Source: Actinomortierella ambigua (Eukaryota; Mortierellomycota; Mortierellomycetes; Mortierellales; Mortierellaceae). Taken from it: DNA of 33,294 nt. The position numbers and the translations under genes are program-made. The stretch is from positions 1 to 33,294 of the forward strand of contig JAAAJB010000395.1 in assembly GCA_016098155.1 (NCBI GenBank), written 5' to 3'. This document shows positions 1 to 8,878 of the stretch, piece after piece; position 1 is the stretch's first letter, and each line of letters opens with the position of its first letter. Below the pieces are notes generated by a model. It was not told where the DNA came from, did no database searches, and was given only the letters and a program-made list of their open reading frames with translations.

Positions 1-50
<50 letters not shown>
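1..50. repeat. (TC)25 microsatellite
   Basis: An uninterrupted run of 25 TC dinucleotides opens the window, followed by imperfect CT-rich sequence to about position 120. Similar CT/GA tracts recur at 7746-7766 and 23409-23446, so this is a general property of the genome's intergenic DNA. The rest of 51-354 holds only the presumed promoter and leader of the first gene. Confidence 0.95.
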
Positions 51-54
<4 letters not shown>

Positions 55-263
55 CCCTCTCCCACCTCCCTGTCTCTCTCTTTCCCGCAATGTCTCTCCG
101 CCGCGCACACTCTCTCTCGTCTGCCTCATGCAGGGACTCTTTACCCTCTTGCATTCGAGATGCGATGGTTCGAGTTCGTTGGGCGCACTCAGCTGATTCC
201 AACATACGGCCCTTCTGCGACAGAGCCTGGCCCACCTAGGGGAGCTTGCCAAGACGGACCTCT

Positions 264-270
264 ATATAAA
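264..270 (+). promoter_or_regulatory. TATA box of the defensin-like gene
   Basis: The sequence TATATAA lies about 90 bases before the ATG at 355. This is a plausible distance for a TATA element with a leader of roughly 50-60 bases. It supports starting the protein at 355 rather than at the upstream in-frame ATG at 160, which would put the TATA box inside the coding region. Confidence 0.6.
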
Positions 271-354
271 TGTAGCGACTGTTCCCCATCCCTTCTTCTA
301 CATCAAACTCGCTTATCACAACCTTCGAAAAAAAACCCCCTCAATCTCTCCAGT

Positions 355-618
355 ATGCTCGTTTCAAAGTTCCACCTCGCTACAGTTGCCACCATGATGT
401 TCATCATGTCGACCGCCGTGGCTGCTCCGGCTGCTGAGACCTCCGAGCTGCCGACTCGCTCCCGCAGTGTTGATCCCGAGGACATGCCAGCTTCTCCCAA
501 TGGCGGTCTCACCCCTGCGGTCTGCCGTCCATGCTCGCGCCCTTGCGCTGGATATTGCTGCCGCGGCAACGCACTCTTTTGTCTTCGCAGCGGAGGCCGT
601 TGCTACTGCGTCTACTAA
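355..618 (+). CDS. Small secreted cysteine-rich peptide, defensin-like
   Basis: This is an 87-residue precursor. Residues 1-24 form a signal peptide with a hydrophobic core ending in Ala-Val-Ala-Ala. A spacer of about 30 residues follows, containing Arg-Ser-Arg near residue 35 as a possible processing site. The mature C-terminal domain has eight cysteines at 57, 60, 64, 68, 69, 76, 83 and 85, spaced C-x2-C-x3-C-x3-CC-x6-C-x6-C-x-C. Choosing Cys57, 64, 68, 76, 83 and 85 gives C-x6-C-x3-C-x7-C-x6-C-x-C, close to the cysteine-stabilised alpha-beta (defensin) signature, with Gly-Gly-Arg-Cys near the end as in the gamma-core. The extra pair could form a fourth disulfide. I infer a secreted antimicrobial or effector-type peptide. 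No family was confirmed, and another knottin-like fold is possible. The start at 355 is chosen because a TATA box precedes it and the signal peptide begins there; the longer frame from 160 lacks sensible protein features. Confidence 0.72.
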   Translation: MLVSKFHLATVATMMFIMSTAVAAPAAETSELPTRSRSVDPEDMPASPNGGLTPAVCRPCSRPCAGYCCRGNALFCLRSGGRCYCVY

Positions 619-3246
619 GATAGCCTCACACAGGTCTACCACATCTTACAGTCATTTCTACAGCGTTCAGTATTATCCACTATGATGTGTTGCGTGCCTT
701 TAACACTTCAAATGAGATAATAAACTAATGACTGCCACAGTGGAAGACAAAGCGATGGAGATGCCGATCTATGGTCTTTTATCATCGACTTGAGTGAAAT
801 AGAACGCAAGGGAGTGGCAGATGTTACATGGTAGACTGTGTGACCTAGTCGTAAGACAAGAGGGCGTAAATTGGTTGATTTTTGACTAGACGAGCCCTGG
901 AGCTTAATGTAGGGTAGACCCAATTTTAGCAATCGCAACACCATTCCTATCGAAATGGGTTGACTTTGAAAGACTGTTGGACGAGAAAAGAAATCTCGGC
1001 TTTTCATTCCATATCTTCTCGTCGACTTGTTCTAGGGATAGAGACTGGCATATTGAGAGTATTTTTACGCTTCTCCTCCTATCGACAGACTCGAAGACCT
1101 AGGAAGACGCGCATCCAGTTTGACCAGGTTTACGCGGTGTGCATCATATGCCAATGTGGCATCCACGTTAAAAGCCGCGGAAGGATCTCCATGCTACTAG
1201 TCTCGAACGGTTACGCATGTGTCTATGCATGCATATGAGCTGCATATGTACGCATGGCCCCATGTTCCTATCGATATGATATGCACAAGGCAGCTAAAAG
1301 CAGCGGAGCCAGGTCTGCTGGTGCTCATGACGAGCAAAGTAATGGAAATGTGGATAGGCGAATAGAACGCTCCTAGTCGATTTGCAATCAAAAGGGGACC
1401 ATGTCTCATAATTAGGATGGCATGGGCGATCTTTCTCAACACAATCCAAATGTGTGGGGCAGAGGTAAGCGGGACACAATCCTTCTGGAACCTCATTTTG
1501 CAGACACTCTCACAAATAGTTGAGTGCAATCTCTTGGCTCTCCCATCTAATAGTTGGCATTCAGCCGTCTTCTTAAAGAGATTCGGAAATGAAGAAGCGG
1601 CGCCTCAGGGGTGGGAACTTCGTTTTGAGCGACTGAAAGTTTGGTAATCAGGTGGCTAAAGGCTGATAACCATCAGCATGACTCTCTCGCGGGGATTCCT
1701 AGAGGACTGCCCGAGTATTTAGACAAGGGAAGAGACAAAGGCGTGTGTTGGCTAGTTTGCTTGAACACCACAGGCAATGACACACTGGAATCGTGCTCAG
1801 GCAACCATAGACAGCGATGTCCAAGAATCATCCATAAGCAGCGTCGATGACCAGGTCACTCACCAGGTCACCTGCTGCACACTTTGCGCAAAGAATTGTT
1901 CTTTTGGAATGTTGCCATGTATCTGCTTCCACGATAAGTATCAGGCCCAAGACAGCATAATGCAAAGGCTGAAGGGACACTTCAGAGCATGGAGTGTTTT
2001 ATCCGCGCCTGTGCGACATATGTCCCCCCATCCCCGCTTACATAAACACGCACACTTGCGTTCTCTATGAATTCATACCTATCGCGACTCACCCCCCCCC
2101 TCTCTCTCTCTTCTACTTTTTCTTCCATTTGAGAAGACAAAGAACGGCAGTTATCGGAGTCAGTCGGTGCGGCTTCAGTCTTTCACATTCAGCCTTTCCT
2201 TGACGCCGTATTCGAAAAGATCTCAACCACACCGATTTTTACAGGCTCCTTGATCTTTTTCAATCGACGTTGGACAGCTATTCTGAAAGCGGCCTGAGCC
2301 TAAGGGTACTGTTATGTCGCGATTACCAAGTCATTTTGTACTATGATTTTGAACTGTGAAGCCACTCGTCCCGATGAAACTGCGAGAGGGAGAATAAGGC
2401 TGTCTCTCTCCTCATACCTCGAGATTCGTGAGTCTTCAAGGCCGCCTGGTGGGAATTAAGCATGAGCAATCGTTGAAAAGTGTAGTAACAGTAGACGGTA
2501 AAAATGGCGCTCGACTTTACGGAGGACTGGAAAAATTACTACACTGAGTAGTAGTTGGATGGTGGCGCCCGTCCACTTAACCTCCATGTTAGGTGCGAAT
2601 GTTTTTTTTGGAGGGAGCAATTTACAGAGAGCTGCACAAGGGAGGTCGACTTGTTAGGCCACTCACATTTATCTCCGTAAATGAGCGTGTCGCCTGTGAA
2701 TAGTAGCGATCAGTTGAGAATTCGAGTGTTGGTAGTGCTGCACCACCGTAGCCAACCTAGAATCATGATCAGCTTAGGATAGTATCCACCGTGACCACAC
2801 CATTCACGGCGGCGAAAACCGTTACAAAGTGCCATTGCGTAGTCCTTGTAGAAGGGAAGCCTAGTGATAGAGAGGAAAAATGAATTACCGTGTCATGCCC
2901 CCATCAGCCCTTTGTGCAGGGCTACTCTGCTAGACATCCTCAACAGCTTTCGTAAAGGACGGCAGGGCAAACTTGAAAGGAGGCTAGAAAGGATGCTGGA
3001 GTGATAAACAAGATTAGTCTATGGCAGCAAACCATTTGGAATGAAGAACCCCCGCGGAGAAAGGAAGGGGGGGAACAGCAATAGGTCTAGAAACAAACAG
3101 CCCTTGGTGGTTGGTATCACTTAAATGGAGACGAACATACCGAACCCTTCTTTGTAAATTATAGAAGACCTCTCTCTCCATTCTTTCAGCCAACGGCAGA
3201 TACTTGTCTCACACTTCCTTTCTCTCATAACCACCCTCTTGACGTG
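619..3246. other. Gene-poor intergenic stretch
   Basis: I see no convincing gene in these 2.6 kb. The reading frames are short, lack recognisable motifs and do not join across good splice sites. A C9 run followed by a CT tract lies near 2092-2111. A TAAATTATA sequence at 3155-3163, about 90 bases before the next ATG, may serve as a TATA element for the first cupredoxin gene. No tRNA, rRNA or transposase was recognised. Confidence 0.5.
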
Positions 3247-3591
3247 ATGCACTGGCCCACCATTCAGCCACTTCTGGCTATGTTGTTGGTAGCAATTTAT
3301 CTTATCCAGGTGACCACGGCTGCTGAGCACATAATCAACATTCAAAACTTTGCATTCGACCCGGAGGCCATCACCATTGCCCCTGGAGATAGCATCCTTT
3401 GGATCAACAACGATAATGCCATTCACACCTCGACATCAGACGCTGCGGGTAGTGACGCTGGTCATCTCTGGGACTCGGGTATTCTGGCTAAAAGCAAAAC
3501 TTTCACAAGACAGTTCACCTCCGTGGGTGCCTTCGGGTACCATTGCGAAATTCATTCCTTCATGAATGGTGTTATCACTGTCGAAGCCTGA
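3247..3591 (+). CDS. Secreted amicyanin-like cupredoxin (copy 1, complete copper site)
   Basis: This is a 114-residue blue-copper protein with no intron. A signal peptide (about residues 1-26, ending Thr-Thr-Ala-Ala) precedes one cupredoxin beta-sandwich. The type-1 copper ligands are all visible: His60 in the AIHTSTSD segment, then Cys100, His103 and Met106 in YHCEIHSFM. The C-x2-H-x2-M spacing is the short ligand loop of amicyanin, unlike the C-x2-H-x4-M loop of plastocyanin. In bacteria such proteins shuttle electrons; here the role is unknown, possibly extracellular copper binding or redox. The true start is the ATG at 3247, since the codon before it is GTG. It heads a group of three related genes within 4.5 kb (4743-5078 and 7180-7701). 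Unlike copy 3 it has no membrane anchor and should be freely secreted. Confidence 0.88.
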   Translation: MHWPTIQPLLAMLLVAIYLIQVTTAAEHIINIQNFAFDPEAITIAPGDSILWINNDNAIHTSTSDAAGSDAGHLWDSGILAKSKTFTRQFTSVGAFGYHCEIHSFMNGVITVEA

Positions 3592-4641
3592 GGGTTTCCT
3601 GTCTATATATCGTCTAGTTTTCATAGACCTATATTCGGGCACAGTCATGTCCTCTTGCTCCCATCTCCTCTCCCTCACACCCGAAACAACGTTCTCAAAT
3701 ACAATAGTAACTGCTTCTCCGTACCAGTTTAGCGGATGATTACCTCCTCTCTCCCTCTTACTGATGTTCCTTGCTTTTGCACAGTAGCAGTTTCTCAACC
3801 CACAACAGCGGATTGATACATACTGTATCGGACGCCGTAGAGTATCCTCTATCTAGAGTTGGTGTTGATCTTGGATCTTGATTTTCGGTGCCAAAGATTG
3901 GACTCTTTGTGTTGAATACTTTTTTTTTTAATTGGCTAAGAGTGCTGCGCCTGGATATGCTCAATGTGTGCGTGCTCACGCCGCAAGCACATTGCAATGA
4001 ACCTACATTGGTTCGAAGCATCTATCCTGTGGCTAGACATATGGATGTATACAGAGTGAATCGGGAGCGTCTATGCGGGACAAGTAATTGCAAAATGCGA
4101 CAAGGGCTGAACTTTGAAGCTTGAGAGGGATGCAGCATATTCAACGAGTTGACGGCTGTAGCCCCTGGGACTCAAATTCAGCTCAGAAAGTAAGAAGAGT
4201 CCGTGGGTAACTGTTCTAACTCCATGCGCCTCACGCATACCTCCTTCACATTTCGGTATTCGGTGACAAGGAGTTGTGTAATGCAATCACTCCCTGGCTC
4301 TTTGATGCTCTTTCCCAGCACCCCTTGGTTCTCAACACCAGGTGTAGTAATGCCTCATTGTCTTGTCGACATCTCGCTCAAGATTTTCAAGAGTGGAGTA
4401 GTTGTACGCCTTGTCCTCTTACAGAGCATGCTACCAGATCAGTCCTCGGCGATTTACTGCCATGGAGCACTTGTTGGAAAAAGAGAGATCTAACATGATC
4501 TCGAGCAGCGGCAGCAGAAGAAGGAATGCAAACAAGCCATGAAGTAGCGATATTCGGGGTCAAATGGGCTTCGCGGACGTTTAGTTGATTAATGTTCATG
4601 CGAAAATTCCCTCTCCAGCTCTTTTTTTTCTAGTACAACCC

Positions 4642-4648
4642 TATAAAA
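4642..4648 (+). promoter_or_regulatory. TATA box of cupredoxin copy 2
   Basis: TATAAAA lies about 95 bases before the ATG at 4743, matching the TATA-to-ATG distance of the defensin-like gene. A pyrimidine-rich stretch follows, as expected around a fungal transcription start. Confidence 0.6.
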
Positions 4649-4690
4649 CCCTACAACCCTCTCACTCGTCTAGATTCATTCCTTCTCTCC

Positions 4691-4726
4691 CACAGACACC
4701 ACAGACACCACAGACACCACAGACAC
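4691..4726 (+). repeat. 9-base tandem repeat in a 5' leader
   Basis: Four perfect tandem copies of CACAGACAC lie in the presumed 5' untranslated leader of cupredoxin copy 2, ending 16 bases before its ATG. The repeat is G-poor and probably unstructured. Whether it affects translation cannot be told from sequence. Confidence 0.9.
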
Positions 4727-4742
4727 TACCGATCCTACAAGC

Positions 4743-5078
4743 ATGCAATACCTCAAGAGCCATCCAATTCTCGCCGCCTTTCTGGCCATGATCCTACTTG
4801 TGTCCCTGGTGAAAGCTGAGGACCACGCGGTCAAAATGGACCTCGCGCAGTTCCATCCACCTGATATCACCATCAAGATTGGGGACACCGTGACCTGGAC
4901 AAATGAGGAGACATTATTTGGTATCCCTCACACCACGACCGCAGACAATCGTGAATGGGGTTCACGGTTTCTCTTCAAAGGTGAGAAGTACTCACATACC
5001 TTCAGCACAGCGGGCACCTACCATTATCGTTGTTTGCCCAATCCCTTCATGACTGGCAACGTCATTGTCGAGAATTAG
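4743..5078 (+). CDS. Secreted amicyanin-like cupredoxin (copy 2, altered copper site)
   Basis: This 111-residue intronless protein is paralogous to copies 1 and 3: a similar N-terminus, a signal peptide (about 1-25, ending Val-Lys-Ala), the ITIKIGDTVTW strand and the same C-terminal ligand loop. The N-terminal ligand His63 is kept (IPHTTTAD), as are Cys97 and Met103. The second histidine of the loop is Asn100, giving C-x2-N-x2-M in place of C-x2-H-x2-M. The reading TGT TTG CCC AAT CCC TTC ATG is clear. Type-1 copper needs two His and one Cys, so this copy should bind copper weakly, differently, or not at all. The frame is intact and the rest of the fold is well kept, so it looks like a functional divergent paralog, not a pseudogene. 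A good TATA box lies upstream. Confidence 0.85.
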   Translation: MQYLKSHPILAAFLAMILLVSLVKAEDHAVKMDLAQFHPPDITIKIGDTVTWTNEETLFGIPHTTTADNREWGSRFLFKGEKYSHTFSTAGTYHYRCLPNPFMTGNVIVEN

Positions 5079-5650
5079 CCACACTCGACCAAGGGTTCTC
5101 GCTGTTACACCTCTGTTGGGCAGCCCAGCTCCTCATTCTGAGCCTGAATAGATGAAGGGATGTTTCGCTCCTTTTTTCTGTTCAGTTTCCACACCAAGAA
5201 AAAAAGTTTAGTACGACATCCCTCAAATTGCCCCCTCCTCTTCTTTCCATTGCCAGCTTCGTAACTTGAGTAGTCCACATTCAATTTCCACTACGTAGTT
5301 GGTCAAGACGCATCAGACATCTCTGCAAATCCACAATATAAACCGCGTTGTTTCAACCCCCCACGTTTATTTGCTGTGTACAAGGAGAATTCAGCTCTTG
5401 TGCCCTACATCTCCAGTTTGATTGGAAAACTCCAAGTCGAGAGACAGGGATCGTGTATGATCAAACCTTCTCTCCCTTCCAAAATAGCTGTGCAGCGCCA
5501 GCTCTTTGTTGTTATTGTTGATGTTATTATTGATGTTATTGTGGTGGTGGTTAGCGGTAGCGGTGGCAGTTGTAGTTGATAGGGTTGTTATTTTCGTTGT
5601 TACTGTTGAGGAAGGAAGGAAGGAAGGAAGGATAAGAAAAAGGGGTGGAG
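5079..5650. other. Convergent intergenic region with simple repeats
   Basis: This stretch lies between the 3' ends of cupredoxin copy 2 (+) and the MYND gene (-). It holds GTT/GTTATT-rich sequence near 5505-5600 and a (GAAG)5 run at 5611-5630. I see no gene. Confidence 0.55.
5611..5632. repeat. (GAAG)n microsatellite
   Basis: Five GAAG units plus a partial one lie about 20 bases beyond the stop codon of the MYND gene, inside its presumed 3' untranslated region. Confidence 0.9.
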
Positions 5651-6196
5651 CTAAAGCTCTCTTGCACGATTATGTTTGGTGATTTCAAGACACGCCTTCT
5701 TGTGCTCATTCCAGTCTGCGAGCTGGCATGCCCTGGTGCAGTACCATGCAAATCTGCAACCAGTGCATCTCATGGTCGACTTTCCTCGCGTCCTGCACTT
5801 TGGATTCGCGCATCGTTTGACATCGTCGTCAATTTTGACAGCGCCAGGGGTTCCAATTTTGGCAGGGTCGATCCCGTACCGTCTCATGAAGGTAAACATC
5901 GTCGCCTCAGAGACCCTGTACCCGAACCCGCCAACGGGGTACGTGTTGAGATCAAAGTACCGCCCTGCACCGTCCTCGGACACCTGCTCACAGATCTTGG
6001 TCATCTCGTCCGACTGCCCCTGTTGCCAGGCCAGGCGGTTGTCGGAGATGGTCAGAAAGTAGCCACGCAGCGCGTCGTCGTAGCCCCAGGCAACATTCAG
6101 GGCGCCGTAGATCTGTTCGTGCCTTACCATGCTCTGTGGGTAGAACTGCGGGTTAGCGAAATATGGATTGGACAGGGCCAATGATTTCAATGTCAT
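5651..6196 (-). CDS. MYND-type zinc-finger protein
   Basis: This 181-residue protein has no signal peptide or membrane segment. Its C-terminal third is a MYND finger with all eight zinc ligands: Cys129, Cys134, Cys144, Cys147, Cys153, Cys157, His165 and Cys169 (C-x4-C-x9-C-x2-C-x5-C-x3-C-x7-H-x3-C). MYND fingers bind proline-rich peptides in partner proteins and often occur in transcriptional co-regulators. The N-terminal 120 residues are a helical-looking region I cannot assign. The start is the first in-frame ATG. The minus strand also has GTAAGT near 6296 and CTAAC with a downstream CACAG near 6130-6150, so an intron near the 5' end is conceivable, but no coding exon can be joined to it. 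It sits among the cupredoxin genes without an obvious functional link. Confidence 0.8.
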   Translation of the reverse strand: MTLKSLALSNPYFANPQFYPQSMVRHEQIYGALNVAWGYDDALRGYFLTISDNRLAWQQGQSDEMTKICEQVSEDGAGRYFDLNTYPVGGFGYRVSEATMFTFMRRYGIDPAKIGTPGAVKIDDDVKRCANPKCRTRGKSTMRCTGCRFAWYCTRACQLADWNEHKKACLEITKHNRAREL

Positions 6197-7179
6197 TCAT
6201 GGAGCAGGGTAATGTCGCCCATGATGAGATGCATCATAATGAAATGAACAAACATCACGCACGCGTGGGAGAGAGAGAGGGGGGGAAGGACACTTACTGC
6301 TTTGGAACGAAAGAGAGGAATGGGAAAAAGAACACACCGAAGGGGGGCGACAAATTTAAACTGATATGGTCACATGTCCATGGTTGGTTCGATTCTATCC
6401 GCGTCTCGTGTCAAACCAGGCCTGCTCTTTTCGACTACGAATAAGGGTCCTCCCTCCCATCCCTCTCTTACAAAGCCATCATCAACACAACACAACAACC
6501 CTCTAGCACCCTCAGAGCCTAAACGCACCCAAACCAACGTATATGCTCGCCTCCCAAGTCCGGGTCGCTGCATAAATTAGAAAGTAAAGTGCACTTGGGT
6601 TCCTTTCTCTCCCTCTCTTTCCTTCAGTACGTACTGCAATGTCTGCATATGCAAGAGTACCAGAGAAGCACTGCACAAGTGCAGACTATCCTCAAAAACA
6701 GTAGTAGCAACATGCCGTTGTTAAATGATCTATAAAATAATTAGATGGGAAGGGAGATACTTGGTCACACCAAAAACAACCACCACAATGTCTTGCGTGT
6801 TGCCTGTCCCAGCCAATGGTGTTTGTTGCGACACAAAACAGAAATTTTGCCCCAGTCAGGACCCTCCATCTCATACAAAGTGCATAATTTCTTTCCAGAA
6901 CGACGAGAAAGCGGTGTTGTGATGCACGTACGAAGTACGCTCACTTTCCTTTCTTTTTCATTCATGTCTATTTTACGCACTGTAGTATAAACATGGGAAG
7001 AGAGAGCGATGCGTCCTCAAAACGCACGGTGTTTCTAATCGTTGGAAAAGGGAGAGGGGGAAGGGTGAGGAGTATCGTAGTAAGAGGTAAGGTTGGTTGG
7101 GAGGAGAAAGAAGAGGAGAGGGAAGGGGAAAAAAAACCAAGGAGCGAGGCCTTTGGTTCGTCACTTTTTTTTTTTTTTT
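6197..7179. other. Intergenic region
   Basis: This contains the presumed promoter of the MYND gene (left end) and the 3' side of cupredoxin copy 3 (right end, with a T-run at 7165-7181 on the + strand). No gene, RNA or repeat family was recognised in the 980 bases. Confidence 0.5.
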
Positions 7180-7701
7180 TTAGAACGCGAGCTGCTGGAC
7201 GAAAACCAGGATGGCCAAGAGGGCAAACATGGACACGTCGGCACGGCGGGTGGCGGGAGCTTCAGAGCGCTGTGTCGGGGTAGGGGTGGAGGTAGAGGTT
7301 GGGTTGCCACCCGAAGCAGGCGGCTGCGAACCCGTGGTGCTGGCAGAAGGCTTGGGGGCACCACCGGTACCTTGAGCCTTGACAATGACTGTGCCCTTCA
7401 TAAAAGGATGAGGGGTGCAGTGATAGGTGTAGGTGGCTTCGGTACCGAAGGGGCGGGTGAAGTTCTGTCCCTTGGCCAGACTCTTCGAGTCCCAGAGACC
7501 AGCAGTGTCCGAGGTCGAAGTGTGAGCGACGGCGTCCAGGTTGACCCAGCGGACAGTGTCACCTGCGTTCACGGTGATCGAGGGAGGGCTGAATGCATTG
7601 TTTTGAATGTTGACAAGGTGCTCGGCAGCCTTGGCCAGGGAGACGAAAAGAGTTGCCGCCAGCAGAGTGGCCAGGAGAGGATTGAGTTTGAGGCAATGCA
7701 T
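7180..7701 (-). CDS. Cell-surface amicyanin-like cupredoxin with GPI-type tail (copy 3)
   Basis: This 173-residue intronless protein starts at the second in-frame ATG (7701), because its N-terminus then aligns with copies 1 and 2. The order is: signal peptide (about 1-26), cupredoxin domain (27-108), a Ser/Thr/Pro/Gly-rich linker (110-152), and a hydrophobic C-terminal segment (about 157-173) ending the protein. That layout is typical of GPI-anchored fungal wall proteins. Copper ligands are complete: His60 (VAHTSTSD) and Cys95, His98, Met101 in YHCTPHPFM, essentially the bacterial amicyanin loop. I infer a surface-tethered copper or redox protein. Its promoter shows a TATA-like and a CCAAT element. 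The opposite strand is also open over this gene but lacks protein-like features. Confidence 0.87.
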   Translation of the reverse strand: MHCLKLNPLLATLLAATLFVSLAKAAEHLVNIQNNAFSPPSITVNAGDTVRWVNLDAVAHTSTSDTAGLWDSKSLAKGQNFTRPFGTEATYTYHCTPHPFMKGTVIVKAQGTGGAPKPSASTTGSQPPASGGNPTSTSTPTPTQRSEAPATRRADVSMFALLAILVFVQQLAF

Positions 7702-7745
7702 GCTGGAAAGAGTGAGAATCAAAAGTGAACGGAGGCAAAGAGTGG

Positions 7746-7766
7746 GAGAGAGAGAGAGAGAGAGAG
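7746..7766. repeat. (GA)n microsatellite in a leader
   Basis: About ten GA units, read as CT on the coding strand, lie 45 bases upstream of the ATG of cupredoxin copy 3 and so probably within its 5' untranslated leader. Confidence 0.9.
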
Positions 7767-7862
7767 TGAGAAAAGAAAAAAGAGGAAGAAGATAGATTGG
7801 GAGAGCAAGTGCTCAAATTGAGACAATGAGGAAATGCTGACAGCAGAGTGGGGAGGGTTGGT

Positions 7863-7922
7863 CTTTTATGGGGTCTGGACAGGCTGTGTGTTAAACAGGC
7901 CCCCGACCAGTGGACAACCAAT
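7863..7922 (-). promoter_or_regulatory. TATA-like and CCAAT elements of cupredoxin copy 3
   Basis: On the gene's strand ATAAAAG occurs at 7863-7869, about 160 bases before the ATG. An inverted CCAAT box lies at 7918-7922, about 50 bases further upstream. The relative spacing is that of a conventional RNA polymerase II promoter. It implies a leader of about 130 bases, unless a leader intron is removed. Confidence 0.45.
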
Positions 7923-8878
7923 GACAATGGCGGGAGAGGAAGAGACGAAGAGAGCCACGCCACCTTGAAGCTTAACTGTGTCAGGTTTAGAGTAGGACCC
8001 TTCGTCCTCATTTCTACATGAATAATGGGCTCATCTTTCCTGAAATTGAGGGGGTGGATGTAACTGCCAGGCCGCACGGCCACTCCCTCTCCATCGACTC
8101 TACGCAACACTGCCCCAACAAACCACTCTCACGTCGCCAACTGTTGCCCAAGGGTTCTAAAGGGATGCCATGCACGATAAGCAACGTACGAAAATAAAAA
8201 AAAAGTCTTGTGTGAATATGCGGGCGGCGTGTGGTCGTTTCGTGGCACTGCACCCCAATGACGCCTCTTGTCTTCATTTCGCGAACAGATTCTCGAGAAA
8301 CCATCTAAATATGGCTCAGTAGATGCGTCGCCATTGTTTGGAGGACACGCAGGTCGAGTGGCATTGCACAGCAGAGGGCTGTCGATGAACATTTTTCGCG
8401 GTTTCGCAAAAAGAACTGCACTCAGTTCGATAGGCCTCTTCTTTCACCCTCCTTCCCTCTCTCTCTCTCCTTTTTTTGGTGCCGCGATAGCAACCAAGTT
8501 TTGCCTCCCCAGTTACATACCAAACTGCCTCGGGCGTCCTAGGTAGACTCGACCAGAGGCGAAATTTACCTGGAGGATAGTGCAATGAATTTAAGAAGGT
8601 ACTTTACCTGGTCTTCTGCGTATGATCGTCATTAGCAATCACCCTTTAATCTCACTGTTGATTGATTCGCAAAACGAGCAGGGCAAAACGTTTCCTTTTC
8701 CTTCCTCCCTCCTCCACCCCCCTCCTTGTTTCAATTGCTCTACCCACTCAGCTGTCGAACTTTAGCTTTGTTCGACAACGTCAAAACAAGTGCACGCCAT
8801 CTTTCGGATTTGTTCAAAACGTTCGTCCAAGGCTCATTTCGTTCTTTAATGAGCTTGATTGTTTTAAATCTTTGTAGT

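Larger units (their letters stand above)
3592..4742. other. Intergenic region between cupredoxin copies 1 and 2
   Basis: No gene is supported in this 1.15 kb. It contains the leader and promoter of the second cupredoxin (TATA at 4642-4648 and a 9-base tandem repeat at 4691-4726). Otherwise I see nothing recognisable. Confidence 0.5.
7702..8878. other. Promoter of cupredoxin copy 3 and F-box 3' flank
   Basis: The left part carries the pyrimidine-rich leader (GA run 7746-7766 on the + strand), TATA-like and CCAAT sites for cupredoxin copy 3. The remainder up to the F-box stop codon at 8879 holds no gene that I can support. Confidence 0.5.

Noticed and set aside
160..354. N-terminal extension of the defensin-like protein from the ATG at 160
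   Set aside because: It would place the TATA box inside the coding sequence and bury the signal peptide; the start at 355 is better.
5645..6184. Plus-strand 179-codon open frame opposite the MYND gene
   Set aside because: It mirrors the MYND reading frame and has no motif; the minus-strand frame carries a full set of eight zinc ligands.
6380..6400. GGTTCGATTC, resembling a tRNA B box
   Set aside because: No matching A box, acceptor stem or cloverleaf can be built around it.
7093..7728. Plus-strand 211-codon open frame opposite cupredoxin copy 3
   Set aside because: It is Gly/Arg-rich with no protein-like features, while the minus strand codes a signal peptide, complete copper ligands and a GPI-type tail.
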